Shown piece by piece: positions 1 through 8,231 of a stretch of DNA of 64,000 bases (positions are counted from its first letter, which is position 1; the number at the start of each line of letters is the position of its first letter). A program made the position numbers and the translations under genes. A model generated the notes under the pieces. It was given only the letters and a program-made list of their open reading frames with translations. It did not search any database and had not been told where the DNA came from. Source of the DNA: JAADJA01 sp963840975 (lineage in GTDB: Bacteria; Bacteroidota; Bacteroidia; Bacteroidales; JAADJA01); NCBI GenBank assembly GCA_963840975.1, contig CAWJBC010000017.1:248001-312000 (forward strand), given 5' to 3'.

Positions 1-1
1 T

Positions 2-1123
2 AAAGCCGAAGTATGCGTTCTTTTTTATCCTCCCTATTATGCTACTGAACTTGAAAGACCAGAAACAGGAGCTTCCGAACTTCAGTTCAACTATGCTGCC
101 ATCCGCCGTCCAGCTTATTTCGACGGACTGCTGAAAGTGCTCCAAATCCTTAATGTCGATTACAATATGGTTGACTTGACAATGGCTTCTGCCAACATTT
201 TAAGCACCTATAAACAGGTTTGGGCATTCAGCACAAACGAGATGAATGCCAGGGATCAGCAGGTGCTGGTTGACTATACAAGGGCTGGAGGCAATGTTGT
301 TCTTTTCCCTTACTTGCCTGATCGTGAAATGTCGCAGAAATCATGTACCATCGTTCGAGATGCGCTGTCCATAAAGCCATCCGGCAGAGAAATAATTGAT
401 TCACCATTGATAGACATTTATGAAATGGAAGATATCAAATGCGCCAATCCTCAGATCATTTATGATGAGAAATCCCTTTCGGGTGCAGAAGTGATTGCAA
501 GGACCATCCGCGGTTCTGCTTGCGGATTTGAAAAACCACTTGGCAAAGGATATGTAATTCATATCGGAACCTGGATCGGTTTCGACACGGAAGGTCATAA
601 ACCGGTTTATGAAGCTATTTTAAAGCGTTCTGGTGCAAAACTCAGGCAGGCAGCAGCAAGTAATGAGAATATATCGGTAAGAGAGCGTTTTACAAATGAC
701 GGTTCCGGGATACTTTTCATAGGAAATTATTATAACGAAGAACAGGTTGGTAAAATCACTTACACTCATCCCGAAAACGGTGAAACCATTGCCATTCCTT
801 ATTCGAAGGAAGATATGCTCTGGCCGGCATTGTATGGAATATTGACCCCGGTTTGCTTCATTATTTCTGATGGATTGGCAATACTGCACAGTACGTCAGA
901 TATTCTTGGTATTTCTGAAAGTAAAAGGGGAATAGAAATCACCCTTTACGGCGACCGTGATCTGGCTGGGGAAATAGTTTTGGAAGGTGTAAATGCTAAC
1001 AGATTAGATTCAGCGGAAGTGGATGGTAAAACAACAAAACTGGTTCGTAAGGACAATCGAATCATAATCAACTATAATCACCAACACAATAAAGAACAGA
1101 TCCTTACCCTAAAACTTTGCTAA
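2..1123 (+). CDS. GH35/GH42-like glycoside hydrolase, 3' part (5' end outside window)
   Basis: The frame is open from the first bases, well upstream of the first internal ATG at 137, so this is the C-terminal part of a longer protein. What is visible is a glutamine-amidotransferase-like segment (residues starting YKQVWAFST and later GGNVVLFPYLP) followed by beta-sandwich strands with FIGNYYNEEQ and SDGLAIL. These resemble the C-terminal half of bacterial GH35/GH42 beta-galactosidase-like enzymes. The catalytic TIM barrel would lie off the left edge, so activity cannot be read. The stop codon directly abuts the ATG of the next gene, a GH94-type phosphorylase, so the two are translated together. 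A GH35 protein beside a GH94 enzyme can be a beta-1,2-glucan enzyme rather than a beta-galactosidase; this is inference. Family call is moderate. Confidence 0.6.
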   Translation, partial: KAEVCVLFYPPYYATELERPETGASELQFNYAAIRRPAYFDGLLKVLQILNVDYNMVDLTMASANILSTYKQVWAFSTNEMNARDQQVLVDYTRAGGNVVLFPYLPDREMSQKSCTIVRDALSIKPSGREIIDSPLIDIYEMEDIKCANPQIIYDEKSLSGAEVIARTIRGSACGFEKPLGKGYVIHIGTWIGFDTEGHKPVYEAILKRSGAKLRQAAASNENISVRERFTNDGSGILFIGNYYNEEQVGKITYTHPENGETIAIPYSKEDMLWPALYGILTPVCFIISDGLAILHSTSDILGISESKRGIEITLYGDRDLAGEIVLEGVNANRLDSAEVDGKTTKLVRKDNRIIINYNHQHNKEQILTLKLC

Positions 1124-4100
1124 ATGATTGTCAAGAACTCCACCGGACTTACCATTGAATTTCTCGAAAACGGTACAGTGAAAAGCATTGAAGCTGAACC
1201 CATCAGAATTAATCTCAAACCGGCAACATTTTTTACTAAATCGGGTACTAATATCTTTTTAAGGAAGAGGTTAAATCCCATCGAATTTACCGCTCTGTTA
1301 GGACCAGAAAGCAACAGCCGGTTCAAAGTAAGTAATGATGCTTTTATTGCACAAGGTAGCTGGGATAATATCGTTTACCAATGTACAATGAAGCTGTCAG
1401 AAAAAAGCCTGAGCTGGCAATGGCAGGTTGATATTAATAACAGGTCAGCAAATCCTGTTGAACTTGATTTAATCTATGTTCAGGATATCGGGCTGAAGCA
1501 TGTAAATTCAGGTTTGATCAACGAATACTATGTAAGCCAGTATCTTGAACGCCGGATATTAGACGATCAACACTTTGGTTCTGTTATTTGCTGCCGGCAG
1601 AATATGAAAGAATCCACCGGTTATCCCTGGCTGATGCTTTCATGTAAAAATGGAGCTTTGTCAGCAAGTACCGACGGCATGCAGTTTTATGGAAAGAATT
1701 ACCGCGAAACAGGAATTCCTGAAAGCGTGCTAACAGAAAATCTCGGAGGTGAATATGCCGGGGAGTCTTCGATTGTTGCACTGCAGGAAATTCCCTTTGC
1801 TCTGGCTAATGGAGAGGTTCATAAAAGCGTTTTTCTTGGAACATATTTACATGATCATCCAACCGCAACATCTGCCGAAGATTTGAAAAGATTACCCGAT
1901 CTGATGGCTGAATTTGAAAATGAAATTCCGGTTAAGGAACCGCTTGATCTCAAGGAGCCTGTCAGAAACTTATTCAATACGGCTGCTTTTTTGCCTGTTG
2001 ATGATTTGAGTGATGAAGAACTTGACCTGTTCTTCGGTGATGAAAGGCGGCATAGCGAAGTTGATAAAGTCCGGTTAATCTCATTCTTTAGCAAACAAAA
2101 TAACCACATAGTACTCAGAGAAAAAGAACTGCTCGCGGATAGGCCGCATGGTCATATTATGCAAGCGAAATCCAGATTCGTGCCGGACGAAAAAATCGTT
2201 TCCACCACTTCCTTCGCATTTGGTGTTTTCAATTCCCATCTTACACAAGGAAATACAAACTTCAACGTTTTGCTTTCCGTTTGCACCAGCCAGTTCAATC
2301 AGTCACCGGAATCAGGTCAGCGGATTTTTGTTGAGATAGATAGGCGGCAATATTTACTCGGAGTCCCTTCAGCTTTTGAGATGGGCTTGAATCATTGCCG
2401 GTGGATTTACAAACATGGTGCTTATTGTTTTCAGGTGCGCACATGGACATCCAAAAAGAATCCACAGGTCAATCTCGACTTCAAAGTGATCAATGGCAAT
2501 CCCGTTAAATTAATCATTACACATGATTTTGATGGATTGAACGGCTGGAAAATTATCCCGCAAAACACAATTGGTGAATATGTAGCTAAACCGGCAACAG
2601 AAAGCATGATAGCCGAAAAATTTCCGCAGGCACAATTCAGAATTGTCGTCAACAGTAAAAACACTGAATTTAAAGCCCGCGGTGATGACGCGCTATTTGG
2701 TGATGGCAAAAGCCATGGAAGCCCTTTGTTTGTTCTTGAAATTGGGAAAACCTCAGATTTTTGCATGAGCTTTATCGGTGAAGTATGTTCGCCGGTAAAT
2801 GTTGCTAAAATTACAAATGAAGATGAACAATGGCTTGCAGATTGCCAGGATGCCCAGTCCGCATGGAAGGATTTAAGTCTGAATCTCTCTTTCAAAGGAG
2901 AACATGAAGATATTTCAGCCATCAATGAAATCCTTCCCTGGTATGGCATGAATGCACTGACTCATTACCTGACTCCTTATGGGCTTGAGCAATTCAGCGG
3001 TGCTGCATGGGGAACGCGAGATGTGTCGCAGGGACCTGTTGACTTACTTTTAACCATGCAAAAGTATGACGAAGCGAGAATAGTCATCTGTACCATCTTT
3101 TCAAATCAAAACCCTGATGGAGGATGGTCGCAATGGTGGATGTTTGATAGCTACCGGAGTATCCGGGCAAACGAAGCGCACGGAGATATCTTTTACTGGT
3201 GCATTATTGCTCTGAGTAATTATATCAAAGTTACCCTTGACCTGAAAATTCTGGATGAGATTTTACCGTACTATCATGAACGAGGGGTAGATTATTCCGA
3301 AAAAAAACCACTCTGTGAACACATTGACAGGCTGATCAGCATGATAGTGGATTCCTTTATTCCGGGTACGGCACTCGTTCCCTTTGGCGGCGGCGACTGG
3401 AATGATTCCCTGCAACCGGTCAGCAAGAAACTGGCGCAGCGCATGATCTCAAGCTGGACAGTTGAAATGAATTATCAGGCATTTTCAGAACTTCAAAAAG
3501 TATATGAGCTGAACGGCAATACAGCAAAGGCTAAAGAGTTGAAAGAAACCTGTGAAAAAATTAAATCAGATTTTAATAAATTCCTGATTAGTAATAGCGT
3601 CGTTGCAGGGTATGGCTTGGTTGAAGGCGACCGTAAAATTAGTTTACTCCTTCACCCGTCTGACAATACGACCAATATCCATTATAGCATATTACCGATG
3701 AACCGAGGAATTATCAGCGGAATATTTACAAAAGAGCAGGCTGAACATCATCAGGATCTTATTGAAGAACATCTCAAAGGACCTGACGGCGCTCGCCTTA
3801 TGGACTGTCCTATCAAATACAAGGGAGGCATTCAGGAAATTTTCCAGCGAGCTGAAAGCAGCACCTTCTTTGGTCGTGAAATCGGTCTTATGTATGTGCA
3901 TGAACACATCCGCTATGCCGAGGCACTCGCCCTTACCGGGAAAGCGGATGCTTTTGTAAAAGCGCTTCGCCAGGCTATCCCGGTTGGGTACAGGGATGTT
4001 GTGCCTTGCGGAGATTTCCGTCAGTCGAATTGTTATTACAGCAGTTCAGATGTTATATTTAAGAACCGTTATGAAGCGGATGAACGCTATGATGAAATAA

Positions 4101-4468
4101 AAACGGGAAACATTACCCTCAGAGGTGGATGGAGGGTTTATTCCAGCGGGCCAGGCATTTATATCGCACTGGTGGTTTCACGATTGCTGGGTTTGCGGAT
4201 GGAATCAGGAAATCTTATCATTGATCCAATGATGCCGTATTCGCTGAATGGTTTAACTGCTTCGATGAATCTTACAGGACGAAATATTACATTTAAATAC
4301 GCTGTAAAGGAAAGAAATTTTAGTCCTGAAACAATATCAATTAATGGTAAGCGTGTTCAGTTTACGTACGACAAAAACATATACCGCAAGGGAGGTGCAG
4401 TTATTCCGCTTGATCAGTTCGCTGAATTGCTTAACCGGCAGGAAAATCAGATCGAAATACAATTGTAG
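1124..4468 (+). CDS. GH94-type glycoside phosphorylase (candidate 1,2-beta-oligoglucan phosphorylase)
   Basis: Cytoplasmic enzyme of 1,114 residues with no signal peptide. The C-terminal half is a GH94 (alpha/alpha)6 barrel. It contains GTRD at residues 630-633, PDGGWSQWW shortly after, and GGGDWNDS with D758-W-N-D761, where the GH94 general acid lies. GH94 enzymes split beta-glucosides with phosphate to give alpha-glucose 1-phosphate. Cellobiose and chitobiose phosphorylases are about 800 residues, whereas 1,2-beta-oligoglucan phosphorylases are about 1,110, so length and the large N-terminal extension favour the latter; NCBI often labels these 'GH36-type'. It starts at the base after the stop of the upstream GH35/42-like gene. 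A GH3 relic lies about 240 bp downstream. Family call is strong; substrate is inferred. Confidence 0.82.
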   Translation: MIVKNSTGLTIEFLENGTVKSIEAEPIRINLKPATFFTKSGTNIFLRKRLNPIEFTALLGPESNSRFKVSNDAFIAQGSWDNIVYQCTMKLSEKSLSWQWQVDINNRSANPVELDLIYVQDIGLKHVNSGLINEYYVSQYLERRILDDQHFGSVICCRQNMKESTGYPWLMLSCKNGALSASTDGMQFYGKNYRETGIPESVLTENLGGEYAGESSIVALQEIPFALANGEVHKSVFLGTYLHDHPTATSAEDLKRLPDLMAEFENEIPVKEPLDLKEPVRNLFNTAAFLPVDDLSDEELDLFFGDERRHSEVDKVRLISFFSKQNNHIVLREKELLADRPHGHIMQAKSRFVPDEKIVSTTSFAFGVFNSHLTQGNTNFNVLLSVCTSQFNQSPESGQRIFVEIDRRQYLLGVPSAFEMGLNHCRWIYKHGAYCFQVRTWTSKKNPQVNLDFKVINGNPVKLIITHDFDGLNGWKIIPQNTIGEYVAKPATESMIAEKFPQAQFRIVVNSKNTEFKARGDDALFGDGKSHGSPLFVLEIGKTSDFCMSFIGEVCSPVNVAKITNEDEQWLADCQDAQSAWKDLSLNLSFKGEHEDISAINEILPWYGMNALTHYLTPYGLEQFSGAAWGTRDVSQGPVDLLLTMQKYDEARIVICTIFSNQNPDGGWSQWWMFDSYRSIRANEAHGDIFYWCIIALSNYIKVTLDLKILDEILPYYHERGVDYSEKKPLCEHIDRLISMIVDSFIPGTALVPFGGGDWNDSLQPVSKKLAQRMISSWTVEMNYQAFSELQKVYELNGNTAKAKELKETCEKIKSDFNKFLISNSVVAGYGLVEGDRKISLLLHPSDNTTNIHYSILPMNRGIISGIFTKEQAEHHQDLIEEHLKGPDGARLMDCPIKYKGGIQEIFQRAESSTFFGREIGLMYVHEHIRYAEALALTGKADAFVKALRQAIPVGYRDVVPCGDFRQSNCYYSSSDVIFKNRYEADERYDEIKTGNITLRGGWRVYSSGPGIYIALVVSRLLGLRMESGNLIIDPMMPYSLNGLTASMNLTGRNITFKYAVKERNFSPETISINGKRVQFTYDKNIYRKGGAVIPLDQFAELLNRQENQIEIQL

Positions 4469-4704
4469 CTAATGATTTAAGGCAGATCCATTGATTTTGT
4501 GCATCTTAGAGTCCTGGTGATTTTGTGGCAGGTTGTCTTTTTAGCCTCAAAGGCTCTAAAACAAAGATTCACAAAGTTAATAAAGTAAAAAGTATGAAAC
4601 TCGCGTATTTGTAATTAGGCTTGGTGAATAAATCAACCCCCAAAAATATGGTTCGACTACCTTTTGAGGGATAAAGTTAGTGCAAGATATTTTGATTAAC
4701 CTGA
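4469..4704. other. Intergenic stretch with repeat-like sequence
   Basis: No gene is supported here. Around 4530-4580 the sequence reads like the cacaaag/caaaggc-type A-rich intergenic filler seen again near 26540-26640. Around 4637-4671 CCCCCAAAA faces TTTTGAGGG, a loose hairpin of nine base pairs with one mismatch. The stretch separates the GH94 gene from a decayed GH3 fragment and may mark the deletion junction. Confidence 0.3.
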
Positions 4705-4872
4705 TTTCTGAAACTCATTGAAACCAAAACTGTAAACTTTACTATTTCCCCCGACGACCTGAAATTCTATAAATATGATCTTCATTATGACTCGGAACCT
4801 GGTGATTTCCTTATCATCGCAGATAGCAATTCGCGGGATGCAAAGTCAATCCTTGTGAATTGGGAGAAATGA
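4705..4872 (+). pseudogene. Relic of a GH3 beta-glucosidase C-terminus (FnIII-like domain)
   Basis: An open stretch of 55 codons follows an in-frame TGA (4702-4704) and ends at TGA 4870-4872, with no ATG at its start. Its translation includes TVNFTISPDDLKFY, then EPGDFLIIADSNS, then a short strand to the stop. This is the pattern of the last beta-strands of the fibronectin-III-like domain that closes many GH3 beta-glucosidases (T-V-x-F-x-L-x-x-x-D-L-x-F, then P-G-x-F-x-I-x-I-G-x-S-S). The natural stop codon seems retained, so a 3' tail of the gene survived a deletion of everything upstream. It lies downstream of GH35/42- and GH94-type genes on the same strand, which suggests a former three-enzyme operon. 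Confidence 0.65.
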
Positions 4873-4922
4873 AAACATGGACCATTTTGCACTAAAAGCC
4901 TGATTGGGATTATTCAGGATAT

Positions 4923-5921
4923 TTATTTCATTCGGTTTCTCAGACCATTGATTTTATCCATAATCTGAATAAAGAAGCGGTTTCTATCCTTTGCCGAAGT
5001 AGAACTGATAAGCGTGGATTCCTTCATCAGGATTTTTAATGAACGCTCATTTTGCTGGCAAAACAAAGGATTGGATGTGATCAGCAGATTAATCACATTA
5101 AAGGTAAAAAATGTGGTGGGATTTCCATCCATTTTTACAAAGATGGTATTATCTCCCAAAAGTACCTCATTACAATAAAGCTTGTAAGAACCTTCGATCC
5201 CTTCAGGATTTGTTCCATGAAGAAACCTGAAGCCCACTTCGGCTTGCCGTTGTAAATGATTTATCATCGTCTCCAGCACATCGCAGAGCCTGAAGGCGTC
5301 TTCTTTCTTTGAAAAGTATCCCGACACATAGCAAAATTCAATCTGCCTGACAATGCTGTTAAAGGTCTCTTCATTCCAAAGCTCACAGGTCGGAATTTTA
5401 CTATACGTTTTGGCAATTTGTCTTCCGGTTTCCAGCAAATTATCAGCTACCTCAAGAGAAATGAATTTTCCTTCAAACTCGTGCGTAGGGATCAGCGCTT
5501 TATGCCAGAAGTACACTTTAAATGCAAAAATTTCAGGAAACTCAAAATAATGAAATATCGGAATATCTTTGGCCGAATAGATAATCTCCTTGTCTTTAAA
5601 CGAATTTATCTTTTTCAACTCCTGAAGGATGGTATTCAACCATTCAGTGAAGCCAATCCCCAGCTCACCTAATACCAATGAATTAAAAACCACATTATTG
5701 CTTTGAAGGTTGAAAAGCATATCAATGGAAATCTTGTAATGAAGACTCAGCTTTTTCAGTTCATCCAGAGAAAGTTCTTTTTCGCCGCGGATGCGCCTGT
5801 AAGCACTATCGTAGCTCATGTTTAAGAGTTCTGCAATATCATGAACCAGTGAAACATTCGAAGGCAAGCTACTTTTAATAGCATTAAAAAGAGATACTTG
5901 CGTGGTTGGCTCAGATTTCAT
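4923..5921 (-). CDS. Helix-turn-helix transcriptional regulator
   Basis: A 332-residue protein. Residues about 24-70 form an XRE/BetR-like helix-turn-helix (VHDIAELLNMSYDSAYRRI, then a LSLDELKKLSLHYKIS segment). The remaining 260 residues have no motif I recognise, but the layout of an N-terminal HTH and a long helical C-terminal part is common in Bacteroidota orphan regulators. It is transcribed away from the START-domain operon across a 311-bp gap that holds a perfect 13-bp inverted repeat. That makes it the natural candidate for autoregulation and control of that operon. No receiver or kinase domain is visible. Confidence 0.75.
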   Translation of the reverse strand: MKSEPTTQVSLFNAIKSSLPSNVSLVHDIAELLNMSYDSAYRRIRGEKELSLDELKKLSLHYKISIDMLFNLQSNNVVFNSLVLGELGIGFTEWLNTILQELKKINSFKDKEIIYSAKDIPIFHYFEFPEIFAFKVYFWHKALIPTHEFEGKFISLEVADNLLETGRQIAKTYSKIPTCELWNEETFNSIVRQIEFCYVSGYFSKKEDAFRLCDVLETMINHLQRQAEVGFRFLHGTNPEGIEGSYKLYCNEVLLGDNTIFVKMDGNPTTFFTFNVINLLITSNPLFCQQNERSLKILMKESTLISSTSAKDRNRFFIQIMDKINGLRNRMK

Positions 5922-6017
5922 AATACAAGATTACGACTTTTTTTCTACATGTCAAATTTTCAAATAAATTATTTACTCATTGAAATATTTTCCTCATAGT
6001 GGATTCTTTAATTTCTT

Positions 6018-6060
6018 GTAAATAATGCAATTCATAAGACCCATTTTTTGCATTATTTAC
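6018..6060. promoter_or_regulatory. 13-bp perfect inverted repeat, candidate operator
   Basis: GTAAATAATGCAA (6018-6030) is exactly mirrored by TTGCATTATTTAC (6048-6060) across a 17-bp spacer. Neither side has a T-run placed as in a terminator and there is no gene end nearby, so a protein-binding site is the better reading. The likely binder is the divergent HTH protein encoded at 4923-5921. Confidence 0.5.
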
Positions 6061-6205
6061 TAAATGAGCCAATCTTAAGGATTAAAAAGAACCATTCTTC
6101 TGTAATTTTTAATCTCTCCCCGGATATTGAGTTGCAATAATGATTTCTTACCAAATTCAATTTTGTCAATGCATGGAACCATTTCAATAACCTTACCAGC
6201 GGGAT

Positions 6206-6213
6206 TAATTTTG
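6206..6213 (+). promoter_or_regulatory. Possible -7 element for the START-domain operon
   Basis: TAATTTTG fits the Bacteroidota TANNTTTG -7 element and lies 20 bp before the ATG at 6233. No TTG is found at the usual 17-23 bp upstream, so the promoter may need an activator or may be a chance match. Confidence 0.3.
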
Positions 6214-6232
6214 TTTCATAAATTTAAACGTC

Positions 6233-6904
6233 ATGAAAACAAAAACGACAACACTGCTGGTTCTCCTGGTCCTCCTGCTGAACAGTGGATTCAGGAAAGT
6301 ATCGGAAGAAACTATATTATCTAAAAATTCTTCGGAAAATGATGTAAGTGCAAAATTTACACTTGTCCGAAGCGATGAGTACATTTCTATTTATACACGG
6401 TGGATACCTGTGACTGAAACCCGGTCAACCCGTCAGCTTAAAGCGGAATTTGTAATTGATTGTCCTGCTGAAAAAGTAGTCTCAGTCCTTCGCGATGAAA
6501 AATCATACACAAAATGGATGAAGGCCACCAAGACTTATTACCGGCTGAAGACTGTAAATGAAAATCAATGGTATTCTTATGTTCAGTTCTCTATTCCCTG
6601 GCCGCTCAACAACCAGGATTGTATCCTGAAATATGAAGTTCAAGAAAGTGCCGATCCATCGAAGACTGAGATCACTATAGCGGGTGAGCCTGGTTTTCTC
6701 CAGACTTACGAAGGTGTCGAGCGCATTTCGCATATGGAAGGTTCATGGGTGATAACCCAGATTGGACCTGGTAAATCCCATGTAGAATATTTAGTCTATT
6801 CGAAACAAGCGCCAAAATTCCCAACCTGGATAACAGATCCTCTTATTCAAAAGAATCTTTTGAAGACAATGAATGCTTTCAGAGACATAGTTAAGAACAG
6901 TTAA
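6233..6904 (+). CDS. START/SRPBCC lipid-binding domain protein, exported
   Basis: A 223-residue protein with an N-terminal hydrophobic signal (KTKTTTLLVLLVLLLNSG). A START-like domain follows (roughly residues 55-215): a helix with CPAEKVVSVLRDEKSYTKWM, then strands with YSYVQFSIPWPLNNQDC and GSWVITQIGPGKSHVEYLVY. Bacterial START proteins of this kind bind a hydrophobic ligand in a helix-grip pocket; the ligand here is unknown. It is the first gene of a tightly spaced run with DUF2062, SDR, two extended SDRs and a CPBP-like protein. This suggests a role in handling a lipid or polyketide-like substrate. Fold call is good, role is inference. Confidence 0.78.
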   Translation: MKTKTTTLLVLLVLLLNSGFRKVSEETILSKNSSENDVSAKFTLVRSDEYISIYTRWIPVTETRSTRQLKAEFVIDCPAEKVVSVLRDEKSYTKWMKATKTYYRLKTVNENQWYSYVQFSIPWPLNNQDCILKYEVQESADPSKTEITIAGEPGFLQTYEGVERISHMEGSWVITQIGPGKSHVEYLVYSKQAPKFPTWITDPLIQKNLLKTMNAFRDIVKNS

Positions 6905-6920
6905 AATACCACTTGAAATC

Positions 6921-7397
6921 ATGAAAACCATTATAAAAGTATTAGTAAACCAGCTTATTGGTATCAGAAGTAAACTGTCAGGCATATCAGAAGAACCACA
7001 TAAAGTTGCGATGGGATATGCCCTGGGGATTTTCCTGGCCGCTTCCCCGTTTATCGGACTTAAAATCTTCATTGCCATAGCCATAACTTTCATTTTTAAA
7101 TGGAATAAAGTTGCTGCTATCATCGGGGTTTTCCATATCAATCCTATTACCGGACCCATCTTCTATGGCTTCTCTTTTCTCGTTGGTAATTCAGTGCTTG
7201 GGTCGAGTGTTTCTTTTGCTTTCACCTGGCCCATTACCATAAAAACCTTGTATGAAATAGTTACTGCAAATTCAATGGTTTTTATGAGTTTACTTACCGG
7301 TGGAATCATCTTAGGATTGCCTCTGGCAATTGCTGCCTATTTTTTCTCAAATTCATTTATTCATCGTAAAACCACTTTAAAACCAAATGCCTTATGA
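6921..7397 (+). CDS. DUF2062 membrane protein
   Basis: A 158-residue protein with a conserved DUF2062 signature: PHKVAMGYALGIFLAASPF, then a helix, then NPITGPIFYGFSFLVG, and further hydrophobic helices (three or four membrane segments). DUF2062 proteins are small inner-membrane proteins of unknown function, often linked with lipid or glycan genes. It starts 16 bp after the START-domain gene and overlaps the next SDR gene by four bases (ATGA), so it belongs to the same operon. Family call is strong, biochemical role unknown. Confidence 0.8.
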   Translation: MKTIIKVLVNQLIGIRSKLSGISEEPHKVAMGYALGIFLAASPFIGLKIFIAIAITFIFKWNKVAAIIGVFHINPITGPIFYGFSFLVGNSVLGSSVSFAFTWPITIKTLYEIVTANSMVFMSLLTGGIILGLPLAIAAYFFSNSFIHRKTTLKPNAL

Positions 7398-8212
7398 AAC
7401 CCACAGAAAAAAAACCGGTCTATACATTAATTACGGGCGCCAGTGCCGGACTGGGAAAAGAAATTGCGATTGCGTATGCAAGGCAACACAGGAACCTAAT
7501 TCTCGTCGCGCTGCCGGGAAGGAATCTTCAGCAGCTGTGTGAAGAGTTAGAGCATTTATATGGGATTCATGCAATGAACTATGAATGCGACCTGACAAAT
7601 GAAGCTGTCCTGGATGAACTGGCAGGATATGTAACCAGCAATTTCTCAGTTGACCAGCTAATAAACAATGCTGGGATTGGCGGGACGATTAGATTTGCAG
7701 ATACTTCCTGTGCCTATCTCGATAAAATTATTCATCTTAATATTAGGGCTACAACCATGCTCACCCGCTTAATGCTGCCCGAACTCATGAATCATGAAAA
7801 GGCGCTTATTTTAAACGTTGCAAGCATAGCCGCTTTTGGTCCTATTCCTTACAAAACTATTTATCCAGCTTCAAAGGCTTTTATCTATTCCTTTTCCAGA
7901 AGCTTAAGCAAAGAATTGCAAGGAACAGGAGTAAGGGTTGTAGTGGTGAATCCGGGACAAATAGTCACCAATCCGGATGTTACCTTGCGCTTAATCATGC
8001 AGGGATTCCTGGGGAAAATCAGTCTTTTGACAGCCGGAAAAATTGCCCGCATTGTACTTGCTGCCACTGAAAAGGGGGAAAACGTGATTATTCCTGGGTT
8101 TTTTAACAAGGTGAGTCGGTTGCTCATCAGACTTACTCCTGAATTCATTAGGCTTAATCTTTTAGAAAAGACCTTCAGGAGAGAATTATTGAACCACAAC
8201 ATTTGTAATTAA
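7394..8212 (+). CDS. Short-chain dehydrogenase/reductase (classical SDR)
   Basis: A 272-residue Rossmann oxidoreductase. The cofactor motif TGASAGLG lies near residues 14-21, NNAG near 90, a Ser in VASIAA, and the catalytic YPASK motif follows. The size and motifs are those of classical SDRs that interconvert carbonyl and hydroxyl groups with NAD(P)H. The C-terminal part (LIMQGFLGKISLLTAGKIA) has the hydrophobic character often seen in SDRs acting on lipids or other apolar ligands. Its start overlaps the DUF2062 stop, and the next gene follows after 19 bp. The substrate cannot be read from sequence. Confidence 0.85.
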   Translation: MKPTEKKPVYTLITGASAGLGKEIAIAYARQHRNLILVALPGRNLQQLCEELEHLYGIHAMNYECDLTNEAVLDELAGYVTSNFSVDQLINNAGIGGTIRFADTSCAYLDKIIHLNIRATTMLTRLMLPELMNHEKALILNVASIAAFGPIPYKTIYPASKAFIYSFSRSLSKELQGTGVRVVVVNPGQIVTNPDVTLRLIMQGFLGKISLLTAGKIARIVLAATEKGENVIIPGFFNKVSRLLIRLTPEFIRLNLLEKTFRRELLNHNICN

Positions 8213-8231
8213 TCATTAAAATTCATAAGCT

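Larger units (their letters stand above)
5922..6232. promoter_or_regulatory. Divergent regulatory region between HTH regulator and START operon
   Basis: This 311-bp gap has no ORF worth calling. It holds the 13-bp inverted repeat at 6018-6060 and an extra half-site ATTATTTACT at 5968-5977, which matches the repeat's right arm and the next base (6052-6061). A TANNTTTG-type element lies just before the START-domain gene. The layout fits a shared operator region for two divergent transcription units. Confidence 0.5.

Noticed and set aside
2431..2949. 172-codon minus-strand ORF inside the GH94 gene
   Set aside because: Lies fully within a well-supported gene on the other strand; composition is that of an antisense shadow.
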